Below are positions 22,384 to 22,567 of a stretch of DNA of 22,567 nt, one piece after another. A program made the position numbers and the translations under genes. The DNA is from Pigoraptor vietnamica (Eukaryota > Opisthokonta > Filasterea), in contig CALSCQ010002571.1 in the NCBI GenBank assembly GCA_943704525.1, forward strand, positions 17,501 through 40,067, given 5' to 3'. Position 1 is the first letter of the stretch; every line of letters starts with the position of its first letter. The notes beneath the pieces were generated by a model, which did not search any database, was not told the DNA's origin, and was given only the letters and a program-made list of their open reading frames with translations.

Positions 22384-22567
22384 ATGGCGCTTGCTGGCGA
22401 CGACTTCCGGGGCGATCCCTTCGGGGATCTGCTTCCCGCTGGCATGCACCTCGCAGACAAGGGCGGCAAGGTGCGTTTCCTTTGCCACTTCATGGCTCGC
22501 GTATCCTTGTACACGTGGGCGCGATACTGTGCATAGGTTAGGGCAATTGCATGTTAGTCCCCCCCCC
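22384..22567 (+). CDS. Probable first exon of a gene running off the right edge
   Basis: ATG at 22384 (CATCATGG) opens 29 codons (MALAGDDFRGDPFGDLL, then PAGMHLADKGGK) to a good donor AAG|GTGCGT at 22471, phase 0. After the donor the frame soon reaches a stop, so an intron is needed. The DPFGDLLP-like stretch is protein-like, but I cannot assign a family from 29 residues. It would share the CACGTG-rich promoter with the CBS gene. Moderate to low confidence. Confidence 0.42.

Overview
The window is nuclear DNA of a unicellular eukaryote. It is GC-rich and compact, and its genes carry spliceosomal introns of about 50-375 nt with GT-AG ends (a few GC-AG). Long (CA)n, (GT)n and (GA)n microsatellites are common. 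The gene set is generic eukaryotic: AMPK alpha, TM2D1, a UBXN1-like protein, a chromodomain/ASH2-type PHD protein, tandem PLAC8, tandem CBS, and F-box/ankyrin proteins. TM2D1 and an animal-like AMPK alpha fit a holozoan-like or other free-living protist, but the lineage cannot be fixed from this sequence.

Layout, left to right: end of an acidic protein gene (+, 1-432); two-domain PLAC8 gene (-, 567-1537); microsatellite-rich divergent spacer; F-box/ankyrin-type gene (+, 2123-4379); unrecognised 372-aa protein in three exons (-, 4698-6322); divergent spacer; ankyrin-repeat gene (+, 7017-8818); 13-exon AMPK/SNF1 catalytic alpha subunit (-, 9243-13611); bidirectional promoter with bZIP-type half sites; TM2D1 (+, 14109-14753); UBA-zinc finger-UBX protein (-, 14977-16586); a three-exon gene that appears to join a chromodomain to an ASH2-like PHD/winged-helix region (-, 16889-19671); four-CBS protein with a presumed mitochondrial presequence (-, 20203-21738); divergent spacer with three CACGTG boxes; probable first exon of a further gene (+, from 22384).

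I built the spliced models by hand. In AMPK alpha, UBXN1-like, CBS and the 372-aa gene, every exon junction keeps phase, and in the first three the joined protein matches the family across each junction. No long CA/GT/GA tract falls in a proposed exon; all are intronic or intergenic. By contrast, the two ankyrin-type genes need single-base frame corrections, each of which can be placed at a G or C homopolymer run. This points to base-calling errors or gene decay in that family.

There is no operon logic. The genes alternate strands and several pairs share short divergent promoters (AMPK alpha/TM2D1; CBS/right-edge gene). Most genes are housekeeping or signalling: energy sensing (AMPK), p97-ubiquitin (UBXN1-like) and chromatin reading (chromo-PHD).
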